A stretch of DNA of 33,216 nt from a virus. Positions 20,380 to 28,744 of this stretch are shown here, piece by piece. Each line of letters opens with the position of its first letter. The stretch's first letter is position 1. Position numbers and translations under genes: made by a program. The notes beneath the pieces were generated by a model. That model saw nothing but the letters and a program-made list of their open reading frames with translations, had not been told where the DNA came from and ran no database searches. The DNA is taken from positions 1 to 33,216 of the IMG/VR virus record IMGVR_UViG_3300020165_000084. One strand, written 5' to 3'.

Positions 20380-22466
20380 TGGCAACAAGCTCATCAACAA
20401 CAAAAACTATAGTAATAAAAGTAGAAGGTGGTCAAGCGATTGCTTCTATGGACAATGTTACTCTTAGCACTAAACAACTTAACGCTGAACTAGCTAAAGT
20501 TTCTGTGACAGGAGGAAAGGGAAAAGCAGGAGGAGCTTCAGGAGCAACTGGTGGAGCTACTGCAACAGTACTAGAACTTGGTAGGACTATATCAGATTCC
20601 AACTACGGAATTAGAGGTATGGCGAACAACATCTCTCAGTTAGCATCTAACTTCTTGTTTATGACTAGGAAAGTTGATGAAACAACTAAACAAGCTATAG
20701 GTTTTGGAGGGGCTTTAAGACAAGTGGGGTCAACTATATTAGGACCTCTAGGTATTTTATTAGCTATACAAGCTGTTATTGCTGTAATGGAGAAAATATC
20801 AATGACATCTGGAGGTGCTGAGAAAGGATTAGATGATTTTAGAGAATCTGCTTCAAAAGCAGGTACTGATTTAAAAATATTACTAAACCAAGTAGAAAGA
20901 GGTAATATATCTAACGAGGATTTAGCTAAATCTGTAAAAAAAGCTAATGATGAGTACAAAGACTTAAATATATCTATAGATGATAATGGTAAATTAACAG
21001 AGGAGTCTACAAAAGCTATTAAGAAACAAATTTTAGCTTTAGAAGAATTAGCTTTAGCAAATGCAATACAAGATGAAGTTCAGAAATTACAAGCAAAAGT
21101 AGTTAAACAAACTTTAAAAGCTAGAGAACAGTTTTCTAAAGAAATGATAGATAGTGTTTCTGAGATGATTGAAGCAGATGAAAAAGCTAAAGAACAGTTT
21201 TTAGCTGATGGAGGTATTATAGAAATGTTTTATGGAAAACTTGATGAATTTGAACAAGGCTCTCCAGAAGCATTAGCTGCAGCATCAGTTAGAAGTATAA
21301 ATAGAGCTAAAGATGCTGTGTCAGAATTAACAGATATATTTGGAGAAGAGGGTATAGTAAATAAAATATTTGGAGATGATGATGATAGAGATGAACCTAA
21401 AGCAATAAAGTCATTTAAACAAAGATTACTTGATTTATCAAAAATAACACTAAAGTTTCAGAGAGATGAAGAGTTAGCTACTGAGGAAAATGAATTTAAG
21501 AAGTTAGAAATAAAGCAAAAATATGAAAGAGAAGATTTGCAAAATAGACATGACTCTTTTATAGAAAAAGAAAAGCTTAGGTTAAAGAATTTTAAATCAA
21601 CTAGCAAGAATGCTGCTAAAATAGCAGAAGCAGAAGCTCTTTTTAACGAAACGGAGCTACAAGCAGAAAAGGAACATCAAGATGCTTTAACAGAATTAAC
21701 AATGACTCAAGCATCTAAAAGAATAAGCTTTCAATTAGAATTAGCTAGAGAGTTTGCTAAAAAATATCAAGAAGCAGTTGATGCTGGAGAAATACAAGCT
21801 CTGACGTTTGGTATGACTCAAGACGCTGGAGTTGATGCTTTAAATGCAGAAGCTATGTTGCTTCAAGCTCAATACGACCAAAAAGTATACTTTTTCAATC
21901 AAGAGATAGAAGAAAGGAAAAGACAAGGTAAGGCTATAACTGACATAGAAAGAAATAAATTAAATGCAGAAAAGCAATTCCAAAATGAAAGTTTAGTATT
22001 GACTCAAAAAACTGATGAAGCTAAAAGAGCTATAGTTGCTCTAGGTTTTCAAGCTATTGCTCAAATAGCAGAAGAGGGTAGTGCTATAAATAAAGCTGCA
22101 AGTGTTGCTGCTGCCTTAATGAGTACTTATGAAGCTGCCAATGCTGCATTAGGTGCTAAACCTTACGGACCTTGGAATATAGCTCAGGCAGCTATAGTAA
22201 CAGCTATGGGTCTTGCTAATGTTAGTAGTATCTTAAAAACACCTACACCAACAAAAGACGGAGGAACATCCACTTCAGCAGGAGCTGGTGGAGGAAGAAC
22301 ATTTGACTTTAACTTAGTTGGTTCTACAGGCACTAATCAATTAGCTGAAGCAGTAGGTAGTCAATTCCAAGAACCTGTTCAAGCTTATGTAGTAAGTAGT
22401 CAGATGACATCACAACAAGAATTAGACTTACAAATATCAACAGGAGCTTCATTAGGAGGAGACTAA
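20379..22466 (+). CDS. Tail tape measure protein
   Basis: A 695-residue protein with the features of tape measures: a Gly/Ala/Thr-rich N-terminus, a hydrophobic segment (about 119-137, TILGPLGILLAIQAVIAVM), long charged helical stretches without Cys (140-530), and an Ala-rich hydrophobic C-terminal region (about 560-620, ALMSTYEAANAALGAKPYG). It fixes tail length and may enter the host membrane at injection. By the usual rule of about 0.15 nm per residue the tail would be close to 100 nm. The ATG overlaps the preceding small gene. Confidence 0.85.
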   Translation: MATSSSTTKTIVIKVEGGQAIASMDNVTLSTKQLNAELAKVSVTGGKGKAGGASGATGGATATVLELGRTISDSNYGIRGMANNISQLASNFLFMTRKVDETTKQAIGFGGALRQVGSTILGPLGILLAIQAVIAVMEKISMTSGGAEKGLDDFRESASKAGTDLKILLNQVERGNISNEDLAKSVKKANDEYKDLNISIDDNGKLTEESTKAIKKQILALEELALANAIQDEVQKLQAKVVKQTLKAREQFSKEMIDSVSEMIEADEKAKEQFLADGGIIEMFYGKLDEFEQGSPEALAAASVRSINRAKDAVSELTDIFGEEGIVNKIFGDDDDRDEPKAIKSFKQRLLDLSKITLKFQRDEELATEENEFKKLEIKQKYEREDLQNRHDSFIEKEKLRLKNFKSTSKNAAKIAEAEALFNETELQAEKEHQDALTELTMTQASKRISFQLELAREFAKKYQEAVDAGEIQALTFGMTQDAGVDALNAEAMLLQAQYDQKVYFFNQEIEERKRQGKAITDIERNKLNAEKQFQNESLVLTQKTDEAKRAIVALGFQAIAQIAEEGSAINKAASVAAALMSTYEAANAALGAKPYGPWNIAQAAIVTAMGLANVSSILKTPTPTKDGGTSTSAGAGGGRTFDFNLVGSTGTNQLAEAVGSQFQEPVQAYVVSSQMTSQQELDLQISTGASLGGD

Positions 22467-22489
22467 TATAAAACAAAATACATTAAATA

Positions 22490-22504
22490 CGTTATCAAAT
22501 TATG
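22490..22504 (+). promoter_or_regulatory. CGTTATCA motif abutting start codon, site C
   Basis: CGTTATCAAATTATG in front of the prohead protease gene. Same spacing to ATG as the other sites, with AAAACAAAA 11 bases upstream. Confidence 0.6.
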
Positions 22505-23428
22505 GAAGAAAATATTATAGAATTATTTATAGACGAAGAAAATGATTTTGCTGGTATAGAAGCTATATCTATAGTGGAAAACCCTGCAATAGAAGAAGAC
22601 TTCATTGCTTTAAAAGCACAAGAAATTAAGTTAGCTGAAGTAGATGCTGAGAAACGCATACTTATGGGAGCTGCTTTAATACCAGACAAAAAAATATACA
22701 GACATAACGGAGAAGAGGAGTATTATATATTCTTCTCTAAAGAAACTGTAAGAAAAGCTTCTGAGCTGTTTTTGACTAAGGGTAAGCAGAATAACTCAAC
22801 ATTAGAACACGAAGTAGAATTAAACGGACTAAGTGTTGTAGAGAGTTGGATAATAGAAGATGAGAAGAAAGATAAATCAGCTAAATATAATCTTGACTTA
22901 CCATTAGGAACTTGGATGGTTTCTGTAAAAGTAAATAATGACCAGATTTGGGAAGAGTTTGTTAAAGAAGGTAAAGTAAAAGGATTTAGTATAGAAGGAT
23001 TCTTTACAGATAAACTAGACGAAAGACCTAATGAAAGTGTAAAAGAACAAATGGACTATGATGAATTTGAAGCATTAGCTAAATTATTTCAACTAGAGGA
23101 CTTTTTACTTAAGGGAGAAGAAGTAGAATTAGAAACATATAGTGATTATCCACAAGCTGCAAGAAACAATGCTAAAAGAGCATTAAAGTGGAAAGAAGAA
23201 AATGGTAGTGATTGTGGTACTCTAGTAGGATGGACAAGAGCTAATCAACTAGCATCAGGAGAAAATATATCTCGTTCAACAATAGCTAGAATGGCTTCAT
23301 TTAAAAGACATCAACAGAATAAAGATGTTCCTTATAGTGAGGGATGTGGAGGTATTATGTGGGATGCTTGGGGTGGTAGCTCTGGAGTTAACTGGGCAAT
23401 AAACAAATTAAAACAAATAGATAAATGA
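22502..23428 (+). CDS. XkdF-like prohead protease with C-terminal extra domain
   Basis: A 308-residue protein of two parts. Residues 1-200 match the XkdF-like (peptidase S78_2) phage head protease: LFIDEENDFAGIEAISIVENPAI at the start, STLEHEVELNGLSVVESWII (99-118) with His103, LPLGTWMVSVKV (133-144) and KGFSIEGFF (160-168) with a likely catalytic Ser163. It would mature the capsid and scaffold. Residues 214-308 form a separate domain with SDYPQAARNNAKRALKWKEENG, CGTLVGWTRANQLA and YSEGCGGIMWDAWGG, conserved in other phage head proteins but without known function. Scaffold and capsid genes follow, as expected. Confidence 0.75.
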   Translation: MEENIIELFIDEENDFAGIEAISIVENPAIEEDFIALKAQEIKLAEVDAEKRILMGAALIPDKKIYRHNGEEEYYIFFSKETVRKASELFLTKGKQNNSTLEHEVELNGLSVVESWIIEDEKKDKSAKYNLDLPLGTWMVSVKVNNDQIWEEFVKEGKVKGFSIEGFFTDKLDERPNESVKEQMDYDEFEALAKLFQLEDFLLKGEEVELETYSDYPQAARNNAKRALKWKEENGSDCGTLVGWTRANQLASGENISRSTIARMASFKRHQQNKDVPYSEGCGGIMWDAWGGSSGVNWAINKLKQIDK

Positions 23429-23571
23429 AAAAAACACCAAGTAACAATAGTCCAAAGAATAGTAAAAGAGCTTGCTTATGTAAAAACAATACCTATAGCA
23501 CTAAGTGCTGTGATGGTAGTTTACAGGCTCAAGGAATTGGGAGTTTAACTAATCAAAGTAATTCACAATAA
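23425..23571 (+). CDS. Small cysteine-rich protein, unknown
   Basis: A 48-codon frame overlapping the protease stop (ATGA). The protein is Ser/Asn-rich with RACLCKNNTYSTKCCDGSLQ (15-34), a CxC...CC cluster that could bind zinc or form disulphides. I recall similar CLCxxxTYxxxCCDG...QGIG peptides in Bacteroidota phages. It may be a minor head component given its place. Confidence 0.6.
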   Translation: MKKTPSNNSPKNSKRACLCKNNTYSTKCCDGSLQAQGIGSLTNQSNSQ

Positions 23572-23600
23572 TCCGAAAATGAAACAGATTATTTATTAAA

Positions 23601-23614
23601 CGTTAACAAATTAT
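23601..23614 (+). promoter_or_regulatory. Variant CGTTAACA motif, site E
   Basis: CGTTAACAAATTAT differs from site C (CGTTATCAAATTAT) by one base. It lies 25 bases before the scaffold ATG, not abutting it. Possible extra late promoter for scaffold and capsid; weak. Confidence 0.35.
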
Positions 23615-23625
23615 AATAATTATTT

Positions 23626-24105
23626 ATGAAAGCAACAGAAATTATCAACAAATTTAAAAACGTATTACTTTCTGTAGAAGCTGAAGAAGAAACTCCTGTT
23701 CAAGAGGAGCTTTCTGCTGAAGTAGAAACAGAAGTAGTAGAAGAGCAAGTAGAACTTGCTGAAGAAACAGTAGATGAGACTTCTTTAGAAGAAGAGGTAA
23801 TCGAAGAAGACGTGGTTGAAGAAGTAGTAGAAGAAGAAAGCATTTACGCTACCAAAGAAGAATTAAACAAGGTAGTAGCTGAATTTAAAGCTATGTACGA
23901 CCAAATGATGGACAACATGAGTGATGTTGAATCATCTGATGTTCCTGAAGAATTAAGCTCTGACAAAGTAGAGTTATCTGAAGAAGCAGAGTCTATCGCA
24001 CATTCTCCTGAAGCTGAAGTAAGCTCAAACACAATGAACTTATTTTCTCAGAAACAACCAGTAACAACAAAACAAAGAGTATTTAACAAATTATTTAACA
24101 ACTAA
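23626..24105 (+). CDS. Scaffold-like protein
   Basis: A 159-residue, very acidic protein. Residues 15-75 are almost a Glu/Val repeat (EEETPVQEEL, VETEVVEEQVEL, EEEVIEEDVVEEVVEEE). A coiled-coil segment follows (KEELNKVVAEFKAMYDQMMDNM, about 77-98), and a basic C-terminus KQRVFNKLFNN. Acidic, helical, with a basic tail, and 8 bases before the major capsid gene: the classic phage scaffold picture, in which the C-terminus touches the capsid and the protease removes it. Confidence 0.7.
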   Translation: MKATEIINKFKNVLLSVEAEEETPVQEELSAEVETEVVEEQVELAEETVDETSLEEEVIEEDVVEEVVEEESIYATKEELNKVVAEFKAMYDQMMDNMSDVESSDVPEELSSDKVELSEEAESIAHSPEAEVSSNTMNLFSQKQPVTTKQRVFNKLFNN

Positions 24106-24113
24106 TATTAATT

Positions 24114-25037
24114 ATGGCAACTACAACATCAATTACAACTACTTACGCAGGTGAATTTGCAGGGAAATATATTTCTGCTGCTTTATTATCTGCTAATACT
24201 ATCGAAAAAGGTGGTATCGAAGTAAAACCAAACATTAAATTTAAAGAAGTAATCAAGAAATTAGCTACAGGAGCACTTATAGCTAACGGAGGATGTGACT
24301 TCGCTGCAACTTCTTCTGTAACTTTAACAGAAAGAATTATCGAGCCAGAAACATTCCAAGTAAACTTAGAATTATGTAAAGCTGATTTCCGTTCAGATTG
24401 GGAAGCAGTATCTATGGGATATTCTGCATTTGATTCATTACCTAAAACTTTCCAAGACTACTTATTAGCTCACGTTGTAGCTAAAGTAGCTGAAAAGAAT
24501 GAGCAAAACATCTGGAGAGGTGTTAACGCTAACGCTGGAGAGTTTGACGGATTTACTGTACTAGCTGCTGCTGATGCTGACGTTATTGACGTTGCTGCTG
24601 CAACAGTAACTTCTGCTAACGTTATCGCTCAATTAGGAGCTATCGTTGATGCAATTCCTTCTTCATTATACGGAAAAGAAGACTTATACTTATATGTATC
24701 ACAAAACATCGCTAGAGCTTATGTAAGAGCTTTAGGTGGATTTGCTTCTAACATAGGTGGAGCTGGAACAATGAACGAAGGTACTCAATGGTACAACGGA
24801 GGAGAATTATCTTTCGATGGCGTAAGAATCTTTGTTGCTAATGGATTAGCTGACAACACTGCAATGGCTGCTGAAAAGTCTAACTTATATTTCGGTACAG
24901 GTTTATTATCTGACCACAATGAAGTAAAAGTTATCGATATGGCTGACATTGACGGAAGTCAAAACGTAAGAATAGTAATGAGATTTACTGCTGGTGTACA
25001 ATACGGTATCGGTGCTGACATCGTTCTTTATTCTTAA
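24114..25037 (+). CDS. Major capsid protein
   Basis: A 307-residue protein between scaffold-like and tail-tube-like genes, followed by a strong terminator. It begins MATTTSITTTYAGEFAGKYI and contains an N-arm, a strand-rich E-loop-like part (KLATGALIANGGCDFAATSS...LTERIIEPETFQVNLELCKADF) and the spine-like helix FQDYLLAHVVAKVAEKNEQNIW. The fold is taken to be HK97-like. Codons are markedly biased to TTC, AAC, ATC and GGA, unlike other genes here, a sign of very high expression. The assignment rests on order, size and codon bias, not on a fold search. Confidence 0.8.
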   Translation: MATTTSITTTYAGEFAGKYISAALLSANTIEKGGIEVKPNIKFKEVIKKLATGALIANGGCDFAATSSVTLTERIIEPETFQVNLELCKADFRSDWEAVSMGYSAFDSLPKTFQDYLLAHVVAKVAEKNEQNIWRGVNANAGEFDGFTVLAAADADVIDVAAATVTSANVIAQLGAIVDAIPSSLYGKEDLYLYVSQNIARAYVRALGGFASNIGGAGTMNEGTQWYNGGELSFDGVRIFVANGLADNTAMAAEKSNLYFGTGLLSDHNEVKVIDMADIDGSQNVRIVMRFTAGVQYGIGADIVLYS

Positions 25038-25058
25038 TATAAATTAATACTAACATAT

Positions 25059-25095
25059 AAAAGGGGTAGGTGGGATATTCTACCTACCCTTTTTT
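25059..25095 (+). terminator. Rho-independent terminator after capsid gene
   Basis: Perfect 8-bp GGGTAGGT (25064-25071) / ACCTACCC (25082-25089), flanked by AAAA and a run of T's to 25095. The strongest stem in the late region, placed to define the capsid transcript end. Confidence 0.9.
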
Positions 25096-25114
25096 ATTAA
25101 AAAACATATAAAAA

Positions 25115-25693
25115 ATGGCTTGTGATTTATCAAAAGGGAGACTAGAAGCGTGTAAAGAGTCCGTAGGTGGAATTAAAAATCTTTACATTGCTAATTACTC
25201 AGACGCTATGTACGGTGGTATGGCTGACGCTGCTTCTGTTGCACCATCTGGTGCTGCATTTGACGGAACGGTAGCAACTTTAACTGCTGGTGTAGACGTG
25301 CACAAATTCGAACTAAGAGGAGACAATAATACCTTTGAAGAAACTAATGAAAATTCTAGAGATAACGGAACTTCATTCTGGACTCAATCAGGTGCTTTTG
25401 TACTTAAGGCTCAAAATGCCGAAACAATGATGCAATTAAAATTATTGTCTTACGGTAGACCTCATATAATCATTGAAGATTATAATGGGAAATTTAGAAT
25501 TGCTGGAGGGCAAAATGGATGTGAAGTTTCTGTTAACACTTCTACAGGAGGTGCAATGGGAGACTTAAACGGATATAATATTACTTTCGAAGGAAAAGAA
25601 GTATTACCATCTTTATTTGTACTAAGCACACTAGTTGGTGTAGGTGTAACAGCAGGATTCGATGTACAAACAACGAATATGAGTAACGAATAA
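25115..25693 (+). CDS. Major tail (tube) protein-like
   Basis: A 192-residue protein starting MACDLSKGRLEACKES, with KFELRGDNNTFEETNENSRDNGT (about 64-86) and MMQLKLLSYGRPHIIIEDYNG (about 105-125), patterns I recall from Bacteroidota phage structural proteins. It has its own terminator and a codon choice (GACGCT, GGTGCT) somewhat like the capsid gene, as fits a protein needed in many copies. A tube protein is the best guess for an abundant, strand-rich protein of this size in a siphovirus. Confidence 0.65.
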   Translation: MACDLSKGRLEACKESVGGIKNLYIANYSDAMYGGMADAASVAPSGAAFDGTVATLTAGVDVHKFELRGDNNTFEETNENSRDNGTSFWTQSGAFVLKAQNAETMMQLKLLSYGRPHIIIEDYNGKFRIAGGQNGCEVSVNTSTGGAMGDLNGYNITFEGKEVLPSLFVLSTLVGVGVTAGFDVQTTNMSNE

Positions 25694-25713
25694 TAATATT
25701 GTTTATTATTGGT

Positions 25714-25746
25714 AAAAATAGGGTAGGCATTAGCTTACCCTTTTTT
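25714..25746 (+). terminator. Rho-independent terminator after tail tube gene
   Basis: GGGTAGG (25721-25727) / CTTACCC (25734-25740) with one G-T pair and a 6-base loop, flanked by AAAAA and six T's ending at 25746. Related in sequence to the capsid terminator. Confidence 0.9.
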
Positions 25747-25771
25747 ATTATAAAACAAAAAAGAAAAATAT

Positions 25772-25786
25772 CGTTATCATAATATG
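25772..25786 (+). promoter_or_regulatory. CGTTATCA motif abutting start codon, site D
   Basis: CGTTATCATAATATG in front of the gene preceding the portal. It follows a strong terminator, so a new transcript must start here; this is the strongest argument that the motif is a promoter. Confidence 0.65.
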
Positions 25787-26197
25787 ATAATAACAAATAA
25801 TGATAGTGCACAGACGTTTAACATCATTCCTAGAAGTACTTCGGTAACGTATACTACTCTAGGTAATGGAACTGTTGTTGCATCTGCTGGTTCTTTAACA
25901 ATATCGTTTTTAGAAGAAAGTACAAATGATACTTTTAGCTTTACTAACGATGAAAGTACTAAGTATGATAATTATTTGGCATTTCAAGTGAGCACATCAA
26001 ATAAACTAAGAACAAGTTTTGATTATTTTATTACTATATTCAATACTTCAACAAATAAATTAGTTTACAGAGATAAAGTATCTGTTCTGCCAGATGCTAG
26101 TGTTCCTTATAATAACGAAGGAAGATATTCTATAAGTGATTCAGATTACACAGAATATGCAGAGCCTTCTAACGAATATGTGATATTAGATGACTAA
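25784..26197 (+). CDS. Strand-rich protein before portal, unknown
   Basis: A 137-residue beta-rich protein (SVTYTTLGNGTVVASAGSLTIS; SFDYFITIFNTSTNKLVYRDKVSVL is split over about 85-110). It looks like a small immunoglobulin-like or decoration domain. It overlaps the portal gene by 8 bases. A capsid decoration or connector part is possible; no family is recognised. Confidence 0.55.
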   Translation: MIITNNDSAQTFNIIPRSTSVTYTTLGNGTVVASAGSLTISFLEESTNDTFSFTNDESTKYDNYLAFQVSTSNKLRTSFDYFITIFNTSTNKLVYRDKVSVLPDASVPYNNEGRYSISDSDYTEYAEPSNEYVILDD

Positions 26198-28088
26198 CAA
26201 GAACAATTCTATAAGAGTAGTAAACTTATCTGGTTATGAAACACCAGAGGTTAAGGAAGTGTACGGTAAAGATTGGGTTTCTTATGGAGAAAACAATGAT
26301 TACTTTGATAGCCTTATAGAGAAATACTTAGGCTCTCCGACAAACAGTAGATGTATTAACGGTATTGTTGATATGATTTACGGTAGAGGTATAGAAGCTA
26401 CAGATAGCGAGGAATTTCCTGAGATGTATGCTAAATTTAAATTATTAGTTAGACCAAGAGAAGTAAAGAGAGTCTCTAATGATTATAAGATGCTAGGACA
26501 AGCTGCTATGCAAGTAGTATATAACAAAGCTAAGACTAAAATCATTAAGATACTACATTTCCCTATGGAAACTCTAAGGGCTGAGAAATGTGATGCTAAA
26601 GGCGTTATTAGAGCTTATTATTATCATCCTAAGTGGGTAGATATAAAGCCTAGTGATAATCCTAAGAGAATACCTACATTTGGTAACGGTAAAAAGAGTG
26701 AAACAGTAGAGTTATATATATTCAAGCCATATAGAAGTGGATTTTATTATTATGCTCCTGTTGATTATCATGGATGTTTACAATACTGCTCTTTAGAAGA
26801 AGAAGTAAGTAATTATCACATAAATAACATAAAGCAAGGTTTACAACCATCTTTATTAATCAACTTTAACAATGGAGTACCTAATGAGGAGACTCAAGAG
26901 TTAATTGAAAGAAAAATATACGACAAGTTTAGTGGAACTTCTAATGCAGGTAAATTTATACTAGCATTTAACGAGTCTATAGAAACTAAAGCAGATATTG
27001 ACCCTATACATTTACCAGATGCTCACGCTCAGTATCAGTTCTTATCTGATGAGAGTAGAGAGAAGATAATGTTAGGTCACGGTATTGTATCTCCTATATT
27101 ACTAGGGATAAAAGACAATACAGGATTTGGTAATAATGCAGAAGAGCTTAGAACTGCTTCTGTACTTATGGATAACATAGTTATTAGACCATTCCAAGAA
27201 GAAATTATAGAAGGTTTAGAAGATATGCTAAACTTTAACAAGATATACTTAAATCTTTACTTTATTACTCTACAACCAATAGAATTCACACAACTAGATA
27301 ATATATCTACTAAAGTGAAGAGAGAAGAGGAAACAGGAGAGAAAATAAGCTCAAAGACTACTTTCAACGCTAAACTAAAGAAAATAGATGGAGTTGAGGT
27401 TTTTGAAACTATTAAAGAAGCAGAAGATAAAGCGTTAGAACAGGGATGTAAAGGATATCACGAACACGAAATGGACGGTAAAGTATGGTATATGCCTTGC
27501 GAGTCTCACGATAGTGCTGTTTCGTTAAAAGAAAATAATGACTTTAGTGATGAGGACGGAGATGACCTTTTAAGCCAATTAGAGCCTCTAGGAGAGCGTA
27601 TCTCGGATGATTGGGAGTTAATACACTCAGAAGCTGTAAAAGACTCGGAAAAGGACTTTAATTTAGCTAATTTAGCTGAAGCTAATCCAAACAAGTATTC
27701 TAAGCAAGATAAAGGCGTCTTTAAAGTAAGATATGCTTATATGCCAAACAGAAAGTCTCCTAACAGTAGAGACTTCTGTAAAAAGATGGAATTATTTACT
27801 GATAGAAATGTAGTATTCCGTAAGGAAGATATAGGTCTTATGAGTTTTCAAGGTGTAAACAGAAAGTTAGGACATAAAGGTAATAACTATTCTCTGTTTA
27901 AATTTAAGGGAGGAAAGAATTGTCAACATTTCTGGGAGTTAAGAGTATATAAGAAGAGAGTATCTCCTGAAACTGATGTAGACAAGAGTGAAGCATTGAA
28001 AGATGGATTTGTTGAACCGATAAACCCTTCAGAGGTATCTACTAGACCAGCAGATATGGCTAACGGAGGAGCATATCCAAATATTTAA
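26190..28088 (+). CDS. Portal protein with C-terminal extension
   Basis: A 632-residue protein. The first 400 residues are portal-like: DYFDSLIEKYLGSPTNSRCINGIVDMIYGRG (about 38-68), KMLGQAAMQVVYNKAK, EEVSNYHINNIKQGLQPSLLINF, then ESREKIMLGHGIVSPILLGI..GFGNNAEELRTA, the stretch most typical of portals. From about 410 comes an extension with KVWYMPCESH, an acidic linker, and KVRYAYMPNRKSPNSRDFCKKM ... EDIGLMSFQGVNRKLGHKG ... FKGGKNCQHFWELRVYKK, a Cys/His-containing domain seen in other phage head proteins. It forms the DNA gateway at one vertex. Its place after the capsid gene, far from terL, is unusual. Confidence 0.8.
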   Translation: MTNKNNSIRVVNLSGYETPEVKEVYGKDWVSYGENNDYFDSLIEKYLGSPTNSRCINGIVDMIYGRGIEATDSEEFPEMYAKFKLLVRPREVKRVSNDYKMLGQAAMQVVYNKAKTKIIKILHFPMETLRAEKCDAKGVIRAYYYHPKWVDIKPSDNPKRIPTFGNGKKSETVELYIFKPYRSGFYYYAPVDYHGCLQYCSLEEEVSNYHINNIKQGLQPSLLINFNNGVPNEETQELIERKIYDKFSGTSNAGKFILAFNESIETKADIDPIHLPDAHAQYQFLSDESREKIMLGHGIVSPILLGIKDNTGFGNNAEELRTASVLMDNIVIRPFQEEIIEGLEDMLNFNKIYLNLYFITLQPIEFTQLDNISTKVKREEETGEKISSKTTFNAKLKKIDGVEVFETIKEAEDKALEQGCKGYHEHEMDGKVWYMPCESHDSAVSLKENNDFSDEDGDDLLSQLEPLGERISDDWELIHSEAVKDSEKDFNLANLAEANPNKYSKQDKGVFKVRYAYMPNRKSPNSRDFCKKMELFTDRNVVFRKEDIGLMSFQGVNRKLGHKGNNYSLFKFKGGKNCQHFWELRVYKKRVSPETDVDKSEALKDGFVEPINPSEVSTRPADMANGGAYPNI

Positions 28089-28092
28089 TATT

Positions 28093-28605
28093 ATGTCAAA
28101 AGCATTATTTATAAGCGTACTAGATTTAAAGAAGAGGTCTATCTTAGATGGTAACCTAGATTCTGACAAGGTAATTCAGTTTATTGAAGTAGCTCAAGAT
28201 ACGCATATACAAAATTATTTAGGAGGAAAGTTATATCAGAAATTACAAGATATTATTATAGCAGGTACAGTAGACCAACCAGCTAATTCTAATTATAAAT
28301 TATTATTAAACACTTATATAAAGCCAATGCTTATATGGTATGCACAAAGTAACTTTTTACCTTTTGCTATGTATCAGATAAGTAACGGAGGAGTATTTAA
28401 GCATAGAAGTGAGAACTCAGATACGGTTACTTACGATGAAATGGCTATGTTAATAAATAGAGTATCGGAAACTGCTGATTTCTATACAAGAAGGTTTTTA
28501 GATTATATGTCTTATAACAGCACATTATATCCAGAATATACTTCTAATAGTAATGATGATATGTATCCAGACAAAGATGTTAACTTTCATGGATGGGTTT
28601 TATAA
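28093..28605 (+). CDS. Head-tail connector-like (DUF6712-type)
   Basis: A 170-residue mostly helical protein with VIQFIEVAQDTHIQNYLGGKLYQKLQD (about 26-52) and YKLLLNTYIKPMLIWYAQ (about 68-85), which I recognise as the DUF6712 family common in Bacteroidota phages and usually placed as head-tail connector or completion protein. It follows the portal by 4 bases, the standard place for a gp6-like adaptor. Confidence 0.65.
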   Translation: MSKALFISVLDLKKRSILDGNLDSDKVIQFIEVAQDTHIQNYLGGKLYQKLQDIIIAGTVDQPANSNYKLLLNTYIKPMLIWYAQSNFLPFAMYQISNGGVFKHRSENSDTVTYDEMAMLINRVSETADFYTRRFLDYMSYNSTLYPEYTSNSNDDMYPDKDVNFHGWVL

Positions 28606-28606
28606 T

Positions 28607-28726
28607 ATGATAGAGAGAATGTATAAGCCTAAAAAGGTAAATGTTGAGAAACTAAAGCAGTATTTAAAGAAACAAGAAAATGATGTGGACACAAACAAAC
28701 ACGCTGAACGCAAAAGTAAAATATAA
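28607..28726 (+). CDS. Small basic protein, unknown
   Basis: A 39-codon frame starting 1 base after the connector stop. The protein is very basic (MYKPKKVNVEKLKQYLKKQEND). No family is recognised; coupling to the connector gene suggests it is expressed. Confidence 0.5.
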   Translation: MIERMYKPKKVNVEKLKQYLKKQENDVDTNKHAERKSKI

Positions 28727-28744
28727 TTATAAAACAAAAAAGTA

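Noticed and set aside
23156-23164. A perfect DnaA box TTATCCACA
   Set aside because: Single copy inside the protease coding sequence, where the bases encode a conserved Asp-Tyr-Pro-Gln; likely chance.
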